Made by a program: the position numbers and the translations under genes
Assembly: GCA_016777325.1 (NCBI GenBank)
Contig: JADHRQ010000002.1
Span: 22,215 to 86,214, forward strand
Direction: 5' to 3'
Length of the DNA: 64,000 bases
Origin: Flavobacteriales bacterium
GTDB lineage: Bacteria > Bacteroidota > Bacteroidia > Flavobacteriales > Flavobacteriaceae
Notes under the pieces: generated by a model
Told to the model about the DNA's origin: nothing
What the model saw: the letters and a program-made list of their open reading frames with translations, nothing else
Databases searched by the model: none
In this document: positions 1 to 8,575 of the stretch, piece by piece
Layout of the letters: the number at the start of each line of letters is the position of its first letter
How positions within the stretch are numbered: the first letter of the stretch is position 1

Positions 1-626
1 TTAGTTTCAGGGTTAAATTTAGAATTAGATACTAATTCATCCCACTCATTACCAGACAAAGGATATGAATAGGCCAGCTCACCATTCATTGTTACAGAAC
101 CAAGATTATTTGAATGATCAATTTTTATTAAAACATGATTCCAATTTCCGTGAGTTTTTACTTCTATGTTTTTGTTATCTGAACTAACTAGATCAAAAAG
201 TGAAGGAGCTTTATGAAGTTCTGTAGAGGTGTAATAGTTTTCATTATCTAAAACTTGAATTTCAGGTCCAGTTTTAAATGGTGCATCAAATTCATCAAGC
301 TCTTTAACACCATATAATATTCCGCTATTTCCATTTTCTGAAATATTCCATTCAATAGAAAGTTCAAAATTAGTATACTCTTTATCTGTTACTAGATCTT
401 GTCCATATTCTTCGTTGTTTGTAAATATCAACTCACCATTATTTATTGACCATTCATTTCCAATTGATTCAGTATTATAAACATGCCATCCATTAAAAGT
501 TTCACCATCAAATATATATTCCCATTTTGGCGACGTTTCAGTTGAACAACCATTTAATTGAGTACATAGAAATAGAATAGAGACTACACTGGCTGTTTTT
601 AGGTAAAGTATGTTTTTTTCTTTCAT
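1..626 (-). CDS. DUF1080 / 3-keto-disaccharide hydrolase family lipoprotein, partial (C-terminus cut by window edge)
   Basis: The minus-strand reading frame opens at an ATG at 626 and runs without a stop to the window edge, so about 208 residues are visible and the C-terminus is missing. It starts with a lipoprotein signal peptide ending in LNGC (Cys at about residue 27), which predicts a lipid-anchored periplasmic or surface protein. The mature part carries the hallmarks of the DUF1080 fold: FDGETFNGWHVYN near the start, FELSIEWNI, a GNSGILYGV strand, TGPEIQVLDN and a GNWNHVLIKID strand. It is a close paralogue of the next gene. Family members cleave or eliminate 3-keto-glycosides or act as concanavalin-like glycan-binding modules. 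The linked sugar genes favour the catabolic role; the substrate is unknown. The ORF track omits it because it has no stop in the window. Confidence 0.88.
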   Translation of the reverse strand, partial: MKEKNILYLKTASVVSILFLCTQLNGCSTETSPKWEYIFDGETFNGWHVYNTESIGNEWSINNGELIFTNNEEYGQDLVTDKEYTNFELSIEWNISENGNSGILYGVKELDEFDAPFKTGPEIQVLDNENYYTSTELHKAPSLFDLVSSDNKNIEVKTHGNWNHVLIKIDHSNNLGSVTMNGELAYSYPLSGNEWDELVSNSKFNPET

Positions 627-707
627 AACATTTTGTGTTTAATGTTAAGTTATTAATTTAAACACCTGGTTAGAAAAATTATTTTACTGCATTATTACGG
701 CTTATTA

Positions 708-1433
708 CTATAATTCTTTGATTTTTATATTTCTATACCTCACTGTATGACCATGATCCTGCAAACCAATACTTCCTGTTTTAAATTTACCGAAAAATGG
801 GGCATATGTAAAAAATGAATGTTCAGGCCTTAAATTTTCATAGTAATTATCATCACTAAATTTTGATCTTGAAACCATTTTATCCCACTCCTCACCATAT
901 AATGGAAAAGAGTATACTTTTTCACCGTTAAATGTAATTGAGCCAATATTTTTCTCATGATCAACTTCTAAAAGAAGGTGATTCCATTCACCATATTTAT
1001 TGTATTTAATCTTACCAATTGGTTTAAGATCATAAAGAGCTGGAGCCTTATGATATCTGTTAGCTGAAAAGTTATCATTATCAAGCACCTGAATCTCTGG
1101 TCCAGTTTTCCATGGTTGATTAACTTCAGGAATCTCAACAACTTTGAAAAATACTCCACTATTACCACCCTTTACTATATTCCATTCAAGTGATAGTTCA
1201 AAATTTGTAAATTTTTTATCTGTTATTATATCATTACCTCTACTTAAATTATCATTTTTAGAAGATAAAATTAACTCACCATTTTTTACTGACCATGAAT
1301 CTCCAACTTCTCCACCATTATATTCATGCCAACCATTTAATGTCTCTCCATCAAAAAGATAAGTCCATTCTGAATCCTGGGAAAATCCAATGCTTGTTGT
1401 TAAAATTAAAAATGTTATTAATATTTTTTTCAT
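708..1433 (-). CDS. DUF1080 / 3-keto-disaccharide hydrolase family secreted protein
   Basis: A 241-residue protein with a signal peptide (MKKILITFLILTTSIGFSQ, cleavage expected after FSQ) and no lipobox, so probably soluble in the periplasm, unlike its neighbour. It has the same motifs as the upstream paralogue: FDGETLNGWHEYN, FELSLEWNIV, GNSGVFFKV, TGPEIQVLDND and EWNHLLLEVD, ending in RYRNIKIKEL, the usual last strand of the family. The length is typical of a single DUF1080 domain. It sits 2 bases downstream of the sugar isomerase-like gene, so it is the last-but-one gene of a minus-strand operon. The likely role is hydrolysis or elimination of 3-keto-glycosides; this is inferred from the family and the neighbourhood. 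Confidence 0.88.
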   Translation of the reverse strand: MKKILITFLILTTSIGFSQDSEWTYLFDGETLNGWHEYNGGEVGDSWSVKNGELILSSKNDNLSRGNDIITDKKFTNFELSLEWNIVKGGNSGVFFKVVEIPEVNQPWKTGPEIQVLDNDNFSANRYHKAPALYDLKPIGKIKYNKYGEWNHLLLEVDHEKNIGSITFNGEKVYSFPLYGEEWDKMVSRSKFSDDNYYENLRPEHSFFTYAPFFGKFKTGSIGLQDHGHTVRYRNIKIKEL

Positions 1434-1435
1434 AT

Positions 1436-2488
1436 TTAAATATTTAAAATGTTCCTTAAATCTTCATTATTTGTCTTTCCTCCTGCAAAGTCATCAAATT
1501 TTTTATCGGTACAATTAATAATTAAATCCTGAATTATTTTTGCACCTTCAGTTGCTCCTTGTTCAGGACTTTTAATACAACATTCCCATTCTAAAACTGC
1601 CCAAACATCACAACCGTATTGAGTTAGTTTAGAAAAAATAGTTTTAAAGTCAATCTGACCATCCCCAAGCGATCTATATCTTCCAGCTCTATCAGCCCAA
1701 TCTAGATATCCTCCAAAAGCCCCCTTTTTACCAGTAGGATTAAATTCAGCATCTTTTACATGAAAAGACTTTATAAACTCGTGATAATGATCAATATATG
1801 CTATATAGTCTAGCTGTTGCAGAATAAAGTGACTAGGATCATAAAGTATTTTTACTCTTTTATGATTATTTGTAGATTTTAGGAATCGCTCAAAGGTAAT
1901 ACCATCATGTAAATCTTCACCAGGATGAATTTCATAACATACATCAACTCCATTTTCATCAAATACATTTAATATTGGAAGCCATCTTTTAGCTAATTCT
2001 TTAAAACCCATTTCAACAAGACCTTTAGGGGCTTGAGGCCATGGATGCCATGTATGCCATAAAAGTGCTCCTGAAAAAGTTGCATGAGTTTTTAGCCCTA
2101 GTCTTCTACTAGCAATTGCTGCTTTTTTAACTGTTTCAATTGCCCATTTTGTTCTCTCTTTGGGATTTTTTTTTAGGTTATCAGGTGCAAAATTATCAAA
2201 CATCAAGTCATAAGCTGGAGAAACTGCAACCAGTTGTCCTTGAAGATGAGTTGATAATTCTGTTATTTCTAGTCCATAAGATTTTACTTTTCCTAAAAGT
2301 TCATCACAGTAATCTTGACTATCAGATGCCTTATCTAAATCAATAAGTGAGGTTTCCCAAGTTGGAATTTGAATACCTTTATATCCTAGTCCTGAAGCCC
2401 ATTTACATATTCCATCTAAAGAATTAAATGGAGCAGCTTTATCTACAAATTGAGCTAGAAAAACCGCAGGTCCTTTAATTGTTTTCAT
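1436..2488 (-). CDS. Sugar phosphate isomerase/epimerase family protein (xylose isomerase-like TIM barrel)
   Basis: 350 residues, predicted cytoplasmic, with no signal peptide. The pattern of the AP-endonuclease-2/xylose-isomerase-like TIM barrel is visible: YEIHPGEDLHDG near the middle (Glu and His metal ligands), ILYDPSHF (Asp/His), SFHVKDAEFN (His and Asp) and VLEWECC near the end (Glu). These are the metal-binding positions of divalent-metal sugar isomerases and epimerases. In Bacteroidota clusters with DUF1080 and Gfo/Idh/MocA genes, such proteins act on keto-sugar intermediates, as isomerases or as 3-keto-glycoside lyases. It lies 1 base from the oxidoreductase stop and 2 bases from the DUF1080 start, clearly one operon. 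The exact reaction cannot be read from sequence. Confidence 0.85.
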   Translation of the reverse strand: MKTIKGPAVFLAQFVDKAAPFNSLDGICKWASGLGYKGIQIPTWETSLIDLDKASDSQDYCDELLGKVKSYGLEITELSTHLQGQLVAVSPAYDLMFDNFAPDNLKKNPKERTKWAIETVKKAAIASRRLGLKTHATFSGALLWHTWHPWPQAPKGLVEMGFKELAKRWLPILNVFDENGVDVCYEIHPGEDLHDGITFERFLKSTNNHKRVKILYDPSHFILQQLDYIAYIDHYHEFIKSFHVKDAEFNPTGKKGAFGGYLDWADRAGRYRSLGDGQIDFKTIFSKLTQYGCDVWAVLEWECCIKSPEQGATEGAKIIQDLIINCTDKKFDDFAGGKTNNEDLRNILNI

Positions 2489-2489
2489 T

Positions 2490-3632
2490 TTAGTCTCTGT
2501 TTAGTTTGACCCAGGTATTGCCATTATTATGAGATTCAACAGCTTTTTCAATAAAAAGCATTCCTCTTAAACCATCATTTAAAGTAGGATATTCTCCAGT
2601 AAATTTTTTTTCACCCCTTATATCTCTTGCGACACCATTATATATATTTGCCATTGAATCAAACATTCCTTCGGGATGACCTGGAGGAAGTTTAGTAGAG
2701 ATTTTGGAAAAATCAGAGTTATAATCATGACCAGGTTTTAAAATCTTAAGAGGCTCCCCTTCACTTAAATGATTAAGATAATTAGGGTTTTCTTGTTCCC
2801 ACTTTAGACCTCCTTTACGCCCATATATTGCAACTGTAAAACAGTTCTCTTCTCCAGTTGCAATTTGACTTGCTCGAATGACCCCTTTTATTTTATCTGA
2901 AAACCTAATCAATATAGTACCATCAACATCCATCGGATTATCATCATAAACATAATTTAAATCAGATAAAAGTTCTTTTACTTCCAGACCTGTAACATAT
3001 TCTAGCATATCAAAAGCGTGAGTGCCAATGTCTCCTATACAACAACTTATCCCAGATTTATTTGGCTGAAGTCTCCAAGTTTCAGACCTTTTTGATTTAT
3101 CATGAATTATTGGATTAATCCAACCTTGATAATATTGAAGATCAACTCTTTGAACTTCTCCTATTATGCCTTCATTAATCATTTCTTTCATCTGTCTTAT
3201 CATTGGATATCCAGTGTAAGTGTAGGTTACAGCAAAGGTTAAATTTTTCGACTTATATATTTGTTCTAAGTCTTGAGCCTCTTCAAAAGTTGTAGTCATA
3301 GGTTTTTCACAAATGACACTAAAGTTATTTTCTAAAAGCTTTTTAGCCATAGGATAATGAAGAAAATTAGGAGTCAGTATAGATACAACCTCAATCCTCT
3401 GGCTTTCATCCCGCTTTAACTCTTCTTCAATCATCTTTTCATAGTCTTCGTAAATTCTATTTTCACTAAGACCTATTTCTTTTGCAAACTTTACATTTTC
3501 TGAAAAATTTGGATTAAATACACCTCCAATAATTTCATAGCTATTATGCATTGAAGAGGCTATTCTGTGAACAATTCCAATTAATGAGTCTCCTCCTCCA
3601 CCTAAAATACCTAACCTAATTTTATTTTTCAA
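2490..3632 (-). CDS. Gfo/Idh/MocA family NAD(P)-dependent oxidoreductase (TTG start)
   Basis: 380 residues. The N-terminal Rossmann fold begins with RLGILGGGGDSLIG and is followed by SILTPNFLHY and the family motif CEKPMTTTFEEA (Lys/Pro of the EKP motif). The C-terminal half is the alpha/beta substrate domain with GDIGTHAFDMLEYVTG, containing the conserved His. Family members oxidise or reduce sugar hydroxyls, often at C3, with NAD(P). The start is TTG at 3632. The only in-frame ATG just upstream is followed at once by a stop, so no better start exists. The gene overlaps the end of the permease gene by 11 bases, which suggests translational coupling. With the two DUF1080 genes it fits a 3-keto-sugar route, either making or reducing the keto group. 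Confidence 0.9.
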   Translation of the reverse strand: MKNKIRLGILGGGGDSLIGIVHRIASSMHNSYEIIGGVFNPNFSENVKFAKEIGLSENRIYEDYEKMIEEELKRDESQRIEVVSILTPNFLHYPMAKKLLENNFSVICEKPMTTTFEEAQDLEQIYKSKNLTFAVTYTYTGYPMIRQMKEMINEGIIGEVQRVDLQYYQGWINPIIHDKSKRSETWRLQPNKSGISCCIGDIGTHAFDMLEYVTGLEVKELLSDLNYVYDDNPMDVDGTILIRFSDKIKGVIRASQIATGEENCFTVAIYGRKGGLKWEQENPNYLNHLSEGEPLKILKPGHDYNSDFSKISTKLPPGHPEGMFDSMANIYNGVARDIRGEKKFTGEYPTLNDGLRGMLFIEKAVESHNNGNTWVKLNRD

Positions 3633-4830
3633 TTTCTATTTTTTCATTTTTAAAAGTTAGAATAAAAAGAACTAAAACAACTGCCGCAAATATTGCTGGG
3701 TAAGTCCAGATTTGTGACCAGTCATGCCCTCCATCAATTACAAATTTATCAGTAATTCTTCCAGCCAATCTAAAACCAATTAACATTCCTACTCCATATG
3801 TTGCAAGTGCAATTAGTCCTTGAGCAGCACTTTTATATTTCTCTCCTGCTTTGTAATCAGTATAAATTTGACCAGAAACAAAGAAAAAGTCGTAGCATAT
3901 TCCATGAAGAACAATTCCAAAAATTAACATCCACATATTTGATCCAGTATCTCCAAATGCAAATAGAACATACCTTAAACTCCAAGCTAACATTCCCACA
4001 ATTAAAGTTTTCTTAATTCCATACTTATTAAGAAATAGAGGGAGAAGCAGAATAAATAATGCCTCGGAAATTTGACCTAATGTCATAACTCCTGCAGCAT
4101 TTTCAACTCCAAGTTCATTTAAAAAAAGATTTGCATCTTGGTAGTAAAATGCAAGGGGAATACATATTAGAATTGATGAAATAAAGAATACAAGATATCT
4201 TGTGTCCTTAAGAAGTTTTAATGCATCAAGACCCAAAATTTCTCTTAGACTTGGACTTTCATTAGTTGCCTTAGGAGGAGTTTTAGGTAAAGAAAAACTA
4301 AATAAACCAAGAGCAACAGAAACAATAGCTGCTAGATAAAATGTGTATTCTAGTGTTTGACTTGATTCCCATCCAACACCATAACTTATAACAAGGCCTG
4401 CCACAATCCAACCTATAGTTCCCCAAACTCTAATTTTAGGAAACTCTTTAGACGGATCTTTCATTTGTCTAAATGCAATAGAGTTAACCAATGCTAAAGT
4501 TGGCATATAAAGTATCATATAAATTAATATATATGGATAGAACTTGTCAAATCCAAGAGCCACAGAACACATAAATAAAAGCCCACCACCTAAAACATGA
4601 ATTATTGCTAGAATTTTTTCTGCATCAAAATACCTATCTGCAATAAGTCCAATTATAAACGGTGCAATTATTGCACCCCATGATTGTGTTTCGTATGCCA
4701 ATGCAATTTCTCCACCTGAAGCACTGAATGCTTGAGATAAGAATGTACCCATTGTAACAAACCAACACCCCCAGATAAAAAATTCTAGGAACATCATTAC
4801 ACTTAATTTAATGTTTACCGCCTTATTCAT
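3622..4830 (-). CDS. MFS permease, nucleoside:H+ symporter-like (Nuc_H_symport type)
   Basis: 402 residues with about twelve hydrophobic segments. The start, MNKAVNIKLSVMMFLEFFIW, then GCWFVTMGTFLSQ, is typical of the NupG-like nucleoside/proton symporter branch of the major facilitator superfamily. The loop after TM2 has GLIADRYFDAEKIL, equivalent to the MFS loop 2-3 motif, and IRVWGTIGWI follows. In Bacteroidota and planctomycete sugar clusters this branch is often found with Gfo/Idh/MocA and isomerase genes, so it probably imports the sugar or keto-sugar handled here, not a nucleoside. It lies 6 bases downstream of the TIM-barrel gene and overlaps the oxidoreductase by 11 bases. Substrate assignment is inference. 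Confidence 0.85.
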   Translation of the reverse strand: MNKAVNIKLSVMMFLEFFIWGCWFVTMGTFLSQAFSASGGEIALAYETQSWGAIIAPFIIGLIADRYFDAEKILAIIHVLGGGLLFMCSVALGFDKFYPYILIYMILYMPTLALVNSIAFRQMKDPSKEFPKIRVWGTIGWIVAGLVISYGVGWESSQTLEYTFYLAAIVSVALGLFSFSLPKTPPKATNESPSLREILGLDALKLLKDTRYLVFFISSILICIPLAFYYQDANLFLNELGVENAAGVMTLGQISEALFILLLPLFLNKYGIKKTLIVGMLAWSLRYVLFAFGDTGSNMWMLIFGIVLHGICYDFFFVSGQIYTDYKAGEKYKSAAQGLIALATYGVGMLIGFRLAGRITDKFVIDGGHDWSQIWTYPAIFAAVVLVLFILTFKNEKIEIEK

Positions 4831-4836
4831 AATTTA

Positions 4837-5787
4837 TTAAATTGATTGACCAACTTTAATTAATAAATCTCTCGTTGCTTTAATTCCTTCAATTTCAGAT
4901 AATCTTTCACCCTCATATTCAACCCCAACATAACCAGTATATCCGAAACTTTTTACAATTTTCATCATTCTCATGTAATCAATAGTTTTTTCATCTCCAT
5001 TAGCATCAAAGTCATTTGACTTAGCACTAACTGCAAATGCCTTTGGCATCATTTCTTCTACACCTTGATAAAAATCATACATTTTTTCACATGAACCATC
5101 GAATACAGAACCGTATCCCTCGTCAGCCATACAGAAATTACCAAAATCAGGTAAAGTACCAACATTGTCCATGTTTGTTCCATAAATAACATTCATAAGC
5201 TCTGGAATATTGGAAGTAATTCTACCGTGATTTTCAACAATTACACTTAATCCAGTTCCTTTTGCATATTCTCCTAGCTTTGATAAACTATCAATTGATA
5301 AGTTTTTCCATGTTTCAACATCTTTAGAACCATAAAGATTTAATCTTATTGATGAGCAATTCATTGCAGCAGCAGTATCAATCCATAACTTATGATTATC
5401 TATTGCGATTAGTCTCATATCCTCATTCTCATCTGCTAAATCACCTTCATCATCTATCATAATAAGTACGTTTTCAACTCCGTTATCATCTGCCAGTTGA
5501 TTATTCTTTAAAATAAATTCTTGAATCGCCGAAGATTTATCTTCACTTTTCATAACATCATCGTATAATTGATTTACATATTCTAGTCCTGTAAAACCTA
5601 ACTCACTAGATTTCTCAGCAAATAAATATGGATCCATTTCTCCACCTCTAATAGCCTTGTTTAAGGACCACTGTGCAAGAGATAGCTTAAAAAATAATTC
5701 TTTTTGAGTTTCACATGATAAATACCCTAAAGATGATACACCTAGTGCACCTGTTGAGGCTAATTTGATGAATTCTTTTCTTTTCAT
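4837..5787 (-). CDS. Exported sugar phosphate isomerase/epimerase-like TIM-barrel protein
   Basis: 316 residues. The N-terminus MKRKEFIKLASTGALGVSSLGYLSC resembles the twin-arginine or lipoprotein-like leaders common on secreted sugar-catabolic TIM barrels of Bacteroidota. It has RK, not a strict RR pair, and a loose lipobox before Cys25, so the export route is uncertain. The body is a xylose isomerase-like barrel: GLEYVNQLYDD, SSIRLNLYG, VIVENHGRI (Glu/His), LPDFGNFC (Asp), FAVSAKSNDFD and VGVEYEGERLSE (Glu). These match metal-ligand positions of the family. It is the first gene of the minus-strand sugar operon and diverges from the GMC dehydrogenase at 5883 across 95 bases. A periplasmic role on an oxidised sugar is likely, but the reaction is not known. 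Confidence 0.83.
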   Translation of the reverse strand: MKRKEFIKLASTGALGVSSLGYLSCETQKELFFKLSLAQWSLNKAIRGGEMDPYLFAEKSSELGFTGLEYVNQLYDDVMKSEDKSSAIQEFILKNNQLADDNGVENVLIMIDDEGDLADENEDMRLIAIDNHKLWIDTAAAMNCSSIRLNLYGSKDVETWKNLSIDSLSKLGEYAKGTGLSVIVENHGRITSNIPELMNVIYGTNMDNVGTLPDFGNFCMADEGYGSVFDGSCEKMYDFYQGVEEMMPKAFAVSAKSNDFDANGDEKTIDYMRMMKIVKSFGYTGYVGVEYEGERLSEIEGIKATRDLLIKVGQSI

Positions 5788-5882
5788 TATATGTTGGTTT
5801 TTTATATTAGTATAAATATAAATTTAAATAATTATTTACGATTTCAAGTATTTATTCTTTAAATTGAAAAAAACTAAAAAAA

Positions 5883-7589
5883 ATGCAAAACAAATTTGAT
5901 GCTATAGTTGTAGGAACGGGAATAAGTGGTGGATGGGCAGCAAAAGAATTGACCGAAAAAGGTCTTAAAACTCTTGTACTTGAAAGAGGGAGAATGATAA
6001 ACCATATTGATGACTATCATACCGCTAATATGGATCCATGGGATTTTGAAGGAGGGGATACTATTACTCAAGAAGCATACAAAAGACAACCAAAACAAAG
6101 TAGAACAGGATATGTTAATAAAAAGTCATCTAGACATTTTTTTGTTGATGATTTAGAACACCCATATAATGATGATGAAAATAAATTTAACTGGATTAGA
6201 GGATATCATGTAGGTGGTAGATCGCTTACATGGGGTAGACATACATATAGATTAAGTGAATTTGACTTTGAAGCAAATTTGAAAGATGGAATAGCAGTTG
6301 ATTGGCCTATAAGATATAAAGACATTGCACCTTGGTATGATTATGTTGAACAATATATTGGAGTTCAAGGAAGACTAGAGGGACTTCCTCAATTTCCAGA
6401 TGGAAAATTCTTAAAACCATTTGAATTAAATGTTTTAGAAAACCATATGAGACAAAGTATTTCAAAGAACTTTAATGATGGCAGAATACTTTCAAATGCA
6501 AGAACAGCACATATTACAGAAGGTACTAAACCTGGTCTTGGAAGAGTCACTTGTCAATACAGAAATAGATGTATGAGAGGTTGTCCATATGGAGCTTACT
6601 TTAGTAGCAACTCATCTACATTACCTGCTGCTGAAGCTACAGGAAATATGACACTAATGCCTAATTCAATTGTGCATGAAATTATTTATGATGAAGACAA
6701 AAAAATTGCCAAAGGTGTTAGAGTGATAGATTCAGAAAATAATGAGTCTTATGAGTATTTTGCTAAGGTTATATTTTTATGTTCATCTGCAGTTGCATCA
6801 ACATCAATTTTAATGCAATCAAAATCAAATAGATTTCCTAATGGTATGGGAAATGATTCTGGAGAGTTAGGGCATAACTTAATGGATCATCATTTTCAAG
6901 TAGGAGCATCTGGAACTTTTGAAGGTTTTAAAAATAAAACTACTTACGGAAGAAAACCTGCTGGTTTTTTTATTCCAAGATTTAGAAACTTAGGTGGAAA
7001 AACTGATAGAAAAGACTTCATTAGAGGTTATGGTTATCAAGGCGGAGCAAATAGAGGTTTTATGAGTATAGCAGACAGCAAAGAAGAGCTAGTATCATAT
7101 GGTACAAGACTAAAAGAAAATATTGTTAAACCAGATGAATGGACAGCTAGTATGACTGCATTCGGTGAAATTCTTCCTTATCATGAAAATAAAATGACAT
7201 TAGATTATAATAAAAAAGATAAGTGGGGTCTCCCAACAGTTACTTTTGATGCAAAGATTAAAGAAAATGAATTTGCAATGAGAAAAGACATGAAACAACA
7301 AGCTGAAGAAATGCTTGAAAGATCTGGATTCAAGGATATATATGGATGGGAGAGTAAATATGTTTTTGGTAATGGAATTCATGAGATGGGTACAGCAAGG
7401 ATGGGGCATGACCCAAAGACATCAATACTAAATGGAAATAATCAAATTCATGATGTTAAAAATGTTTATGTAACTGATGGTGCATGTATGACATCTGCTG
7501 GAAATCAAAACCCATCAATCACTTATATGGCTCTAACCGCAAGAGCTGCAAAGCATGCAGTTGATGAGCTCAATAAACAAAATATATAG
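5883..7589 (+). CDS. GMC-family FAD-dependent sugar dehydrogenase, large subunit (glucoside 3-dehydrogenase/gluconate 2-dehydrogenase type)
   Basis: 568 residues. The FAD-binding Rossmann motif is at the start (VVGTGISGGWAAKEL, residues 10-23), then HVGGRSLTWGR (about 109-119) and the C-terminal GMC domain with HEMGTARMG (His500) and GNQNPSITYMALTARAAK (Asn541/543), the usual catalytic His/Asn pair. A cysteine cluster CQYRNRCMRGCPYGA (Cys224, 230, 234) resembles the segment that holds an iron-sulfur cluster or structural cysteines in three-subunit sugar dehydrogenases. It has no signal peptide. In this family the large subunit is exported bound to its Tat-type small subunit, which is the next gene. 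Electrons would go to the nearby cytochrome c. A glycoside 3-dehydrogenase role is inferred from the DUF1080 genes next door; gluconate or another polyol is the main alternative. Confidence 0.88.
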   Translation: MQNKFDAIVVGTGISGGWAAKELTEKGLKTLVLERGRMINHIDDYHTANMDPWDFEGGDTITQEAYKRQPKQSRTGYVNKKSSRHFFVDDLEHPYNDDENKFNWIRGYHVGGRSLTWGRHTYRLSEFDFEANLKDGIAVDWPIRYKDIAPWYDYVEQYIGVQGRLEGLPQFPDGKFLKPFELNVLENHMRQSISKNFNDGRILSNARTAHITEGTKPGLGRVTCQYRNRCMRGCPYGAYFSSNSSTLPAAEATGNMTLMPNSIVHEIIYDEDKKIAKGVRVIDSENNESYEYFAKVIFLCSSAVASTSILMQSKSNRFPNGMGNDSGELGHNLMDHHFQVGASGTFEGFKNKTTYGRKPAGFFIPRFRNLGGKTDRKDFIRGYGYQGGANRGFMSIADSKEELVSYGTRLKENIVKPDEWTASMTAFGEILPYHENKMTLDYNKKDKWGLPTVTFDAKIKENEFAMRKDMKQQAEEMLERSGFKDIYGWESKYVFGNGIHEMGTARMGHDPKTSILNGNNQIHDVKNVYVTDGACMTSAGNQNPSITYMALTARAAKHAVDELNKQNI

Positions 7590-7593
7590 AAAA

Positions 7594-8133
7594 ATGAATA
7601 GAAGAATAGCAATTAAAAGAATTGGATTATCATTTGGATCTATTTCACTCTCAACAGGAGTAATCTCTATGATTAAATCATGTCAATCGCCAAACGCAGA
7701 TCTAAAATTCTTCAGCTCTAACCAAATCTCTTTTCTAGATAGAGTTCTTGAAATTATTTTACCTGAAACTGAAACACCTGGAGCATTATCGTTAAATCTT
7801 TCAAAATTTGTTGATTCATACGTTTCAGAAAACATAAGGAGTGAAGATCAAAAATATTTAATTGCAATGATCGATGAATTCACTCATATGATTTTAAAAT
7901 CAGAAAACCTAAAATCAATTGATCAAGCTGAAAACAATGTAATTGAAAAATATATTTCTGATCATATCGATAATGGAAGTATGATTGCAAATGATGGTAA
8001 AAATTATTCTCAAATTTGCGGTTTATTTCGAGAGATGGCAGTTAATTCTTATAAGGCTTCAGAGTATGTTATGACCAATAAACTTGGTTATGTTCCAATA
8101 CCAGGATATTATGATGGTAACGTAGATGTTTAA
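7594..8133 (+). CDS. Gluconate 2-dehydrogenase subunit 3-like protein (Tat-exported small subunit)
   Basis: The ORF track starts at 7555 inside the GMC gene, but the natural start is the ATG at 7594, 5 bases after the GMC stop. This gives 179 residues opening with MNRRIAIKRIGLSFGSISLS. The Arg-Arg pair followed by a hydrophobic stretch is a twin-arginine leader, which fits its role of carrying the leaderless flavin subunit across the membrane. The mature sequence has the subunit-3 pattern LDRVLEIILPETETPGALSLNLSKFVDSYV and ends with KLGYVPIPGYYDGNVDV. The family is the small subunit of membrane FAD sugar and acid dehydrogenases. Its TAA stop shares TTAA with the convergent cytochrome c gene. 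Confidence 0.85.
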   Translation: MNRRIAIKRIGLSFGSISLSTGVISMIKSCQSPNADLKFFSSNQISFLDRVLEIILPETETPGALSLNLSKFVDSYVSENIRSEDQKYLIAMIDEFTHMILKSENLKSIDQAENNVIEKYISDHIDNGSMIANDGKNYSQICGLFREMAVNSYKASEYVMTNKLGYVPIPGYYDGNVDV

Positions 8134-8546
8134 TCTAGTGTTCTAAAATATTCAATAATCTCTCTTGCTTCATCTTCAATTAAATTTTGATTATACATAT
8201 ACTCATTATTATATTCTATCAATAATTTTTTAGCTATTGGATCTTTCTCAAGCATCTCGGTTGGATTTAGTATCATATTCATTATCCATTCAGGTGATCT
8301 CCTATCAAATATTCCTTCAATTGCTGGTCCTATAGATTCTTCATTAATCATATGACAAGATGTACAAAGCTGATTAAATAATTTCTTTCCAGACTTAGCC
8401 AGGGTATGATTTATTTCAGTATCTAAGACTATTTCACTTATAGGCCCAATTCCTTTATTGTTTTTTAGTGATGAAAAAGAAGACTCTTTTGATTGAGAGT
8501 CACATCCTAAAGCAATAATTAAAAGTAAAAAAATAAACTTATACAT
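8130..8546 (-). CDS. Class I cytochrome c lipoprotein, probable electron acceptor of the GMC dehydrogenase
   Basis: The track begins at a TTG (8567), but the ATG at 8546 gives a proper lipoprotein leader (MYKFIFLLLIIALGCDSQ, Cys15), so the protein is 138 residues. A single heme c site CTSCH lies at about residues 61-65, followed by GPAIEGIFDRRSPEW and a later Met-rich stretch that can supply the sixth ligand. It is a small monoheme cytochrome anchored in a periplasm-facing membrane. It overlaps the dehydrogenase small-subunit gene by 4 bases in convergent orientation. With the cupredoxin next to it, it forms a plausible electron path from the sugar dehydrogenase to a terminal oxidase. Confidence 0.88.
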   Translation of the reverse strand: MYKFIFLLLIIALGCDSQSKESSFSSLKNNKGIGPISEIVLDTEINHTLAKSGKKLFNQLCTSCHMINEESIGPAIEGIFDRRSPEWIMNMILNPTEMLEKDPIAKKLLIEYNNEYMYNQNLIEDEAREIIEYFRTLD

Positions 8547-8575
8547 TTTAACAAGGTAAGAAATCAAATTGAAAT

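Noticed and set aside
8547-8567. Longer start (TTG) for the cytochrome c gene
   Set aside because: The ATG at 8546 gives a clean lipoprotein leader; the TTG extension adds seven residues that break it.
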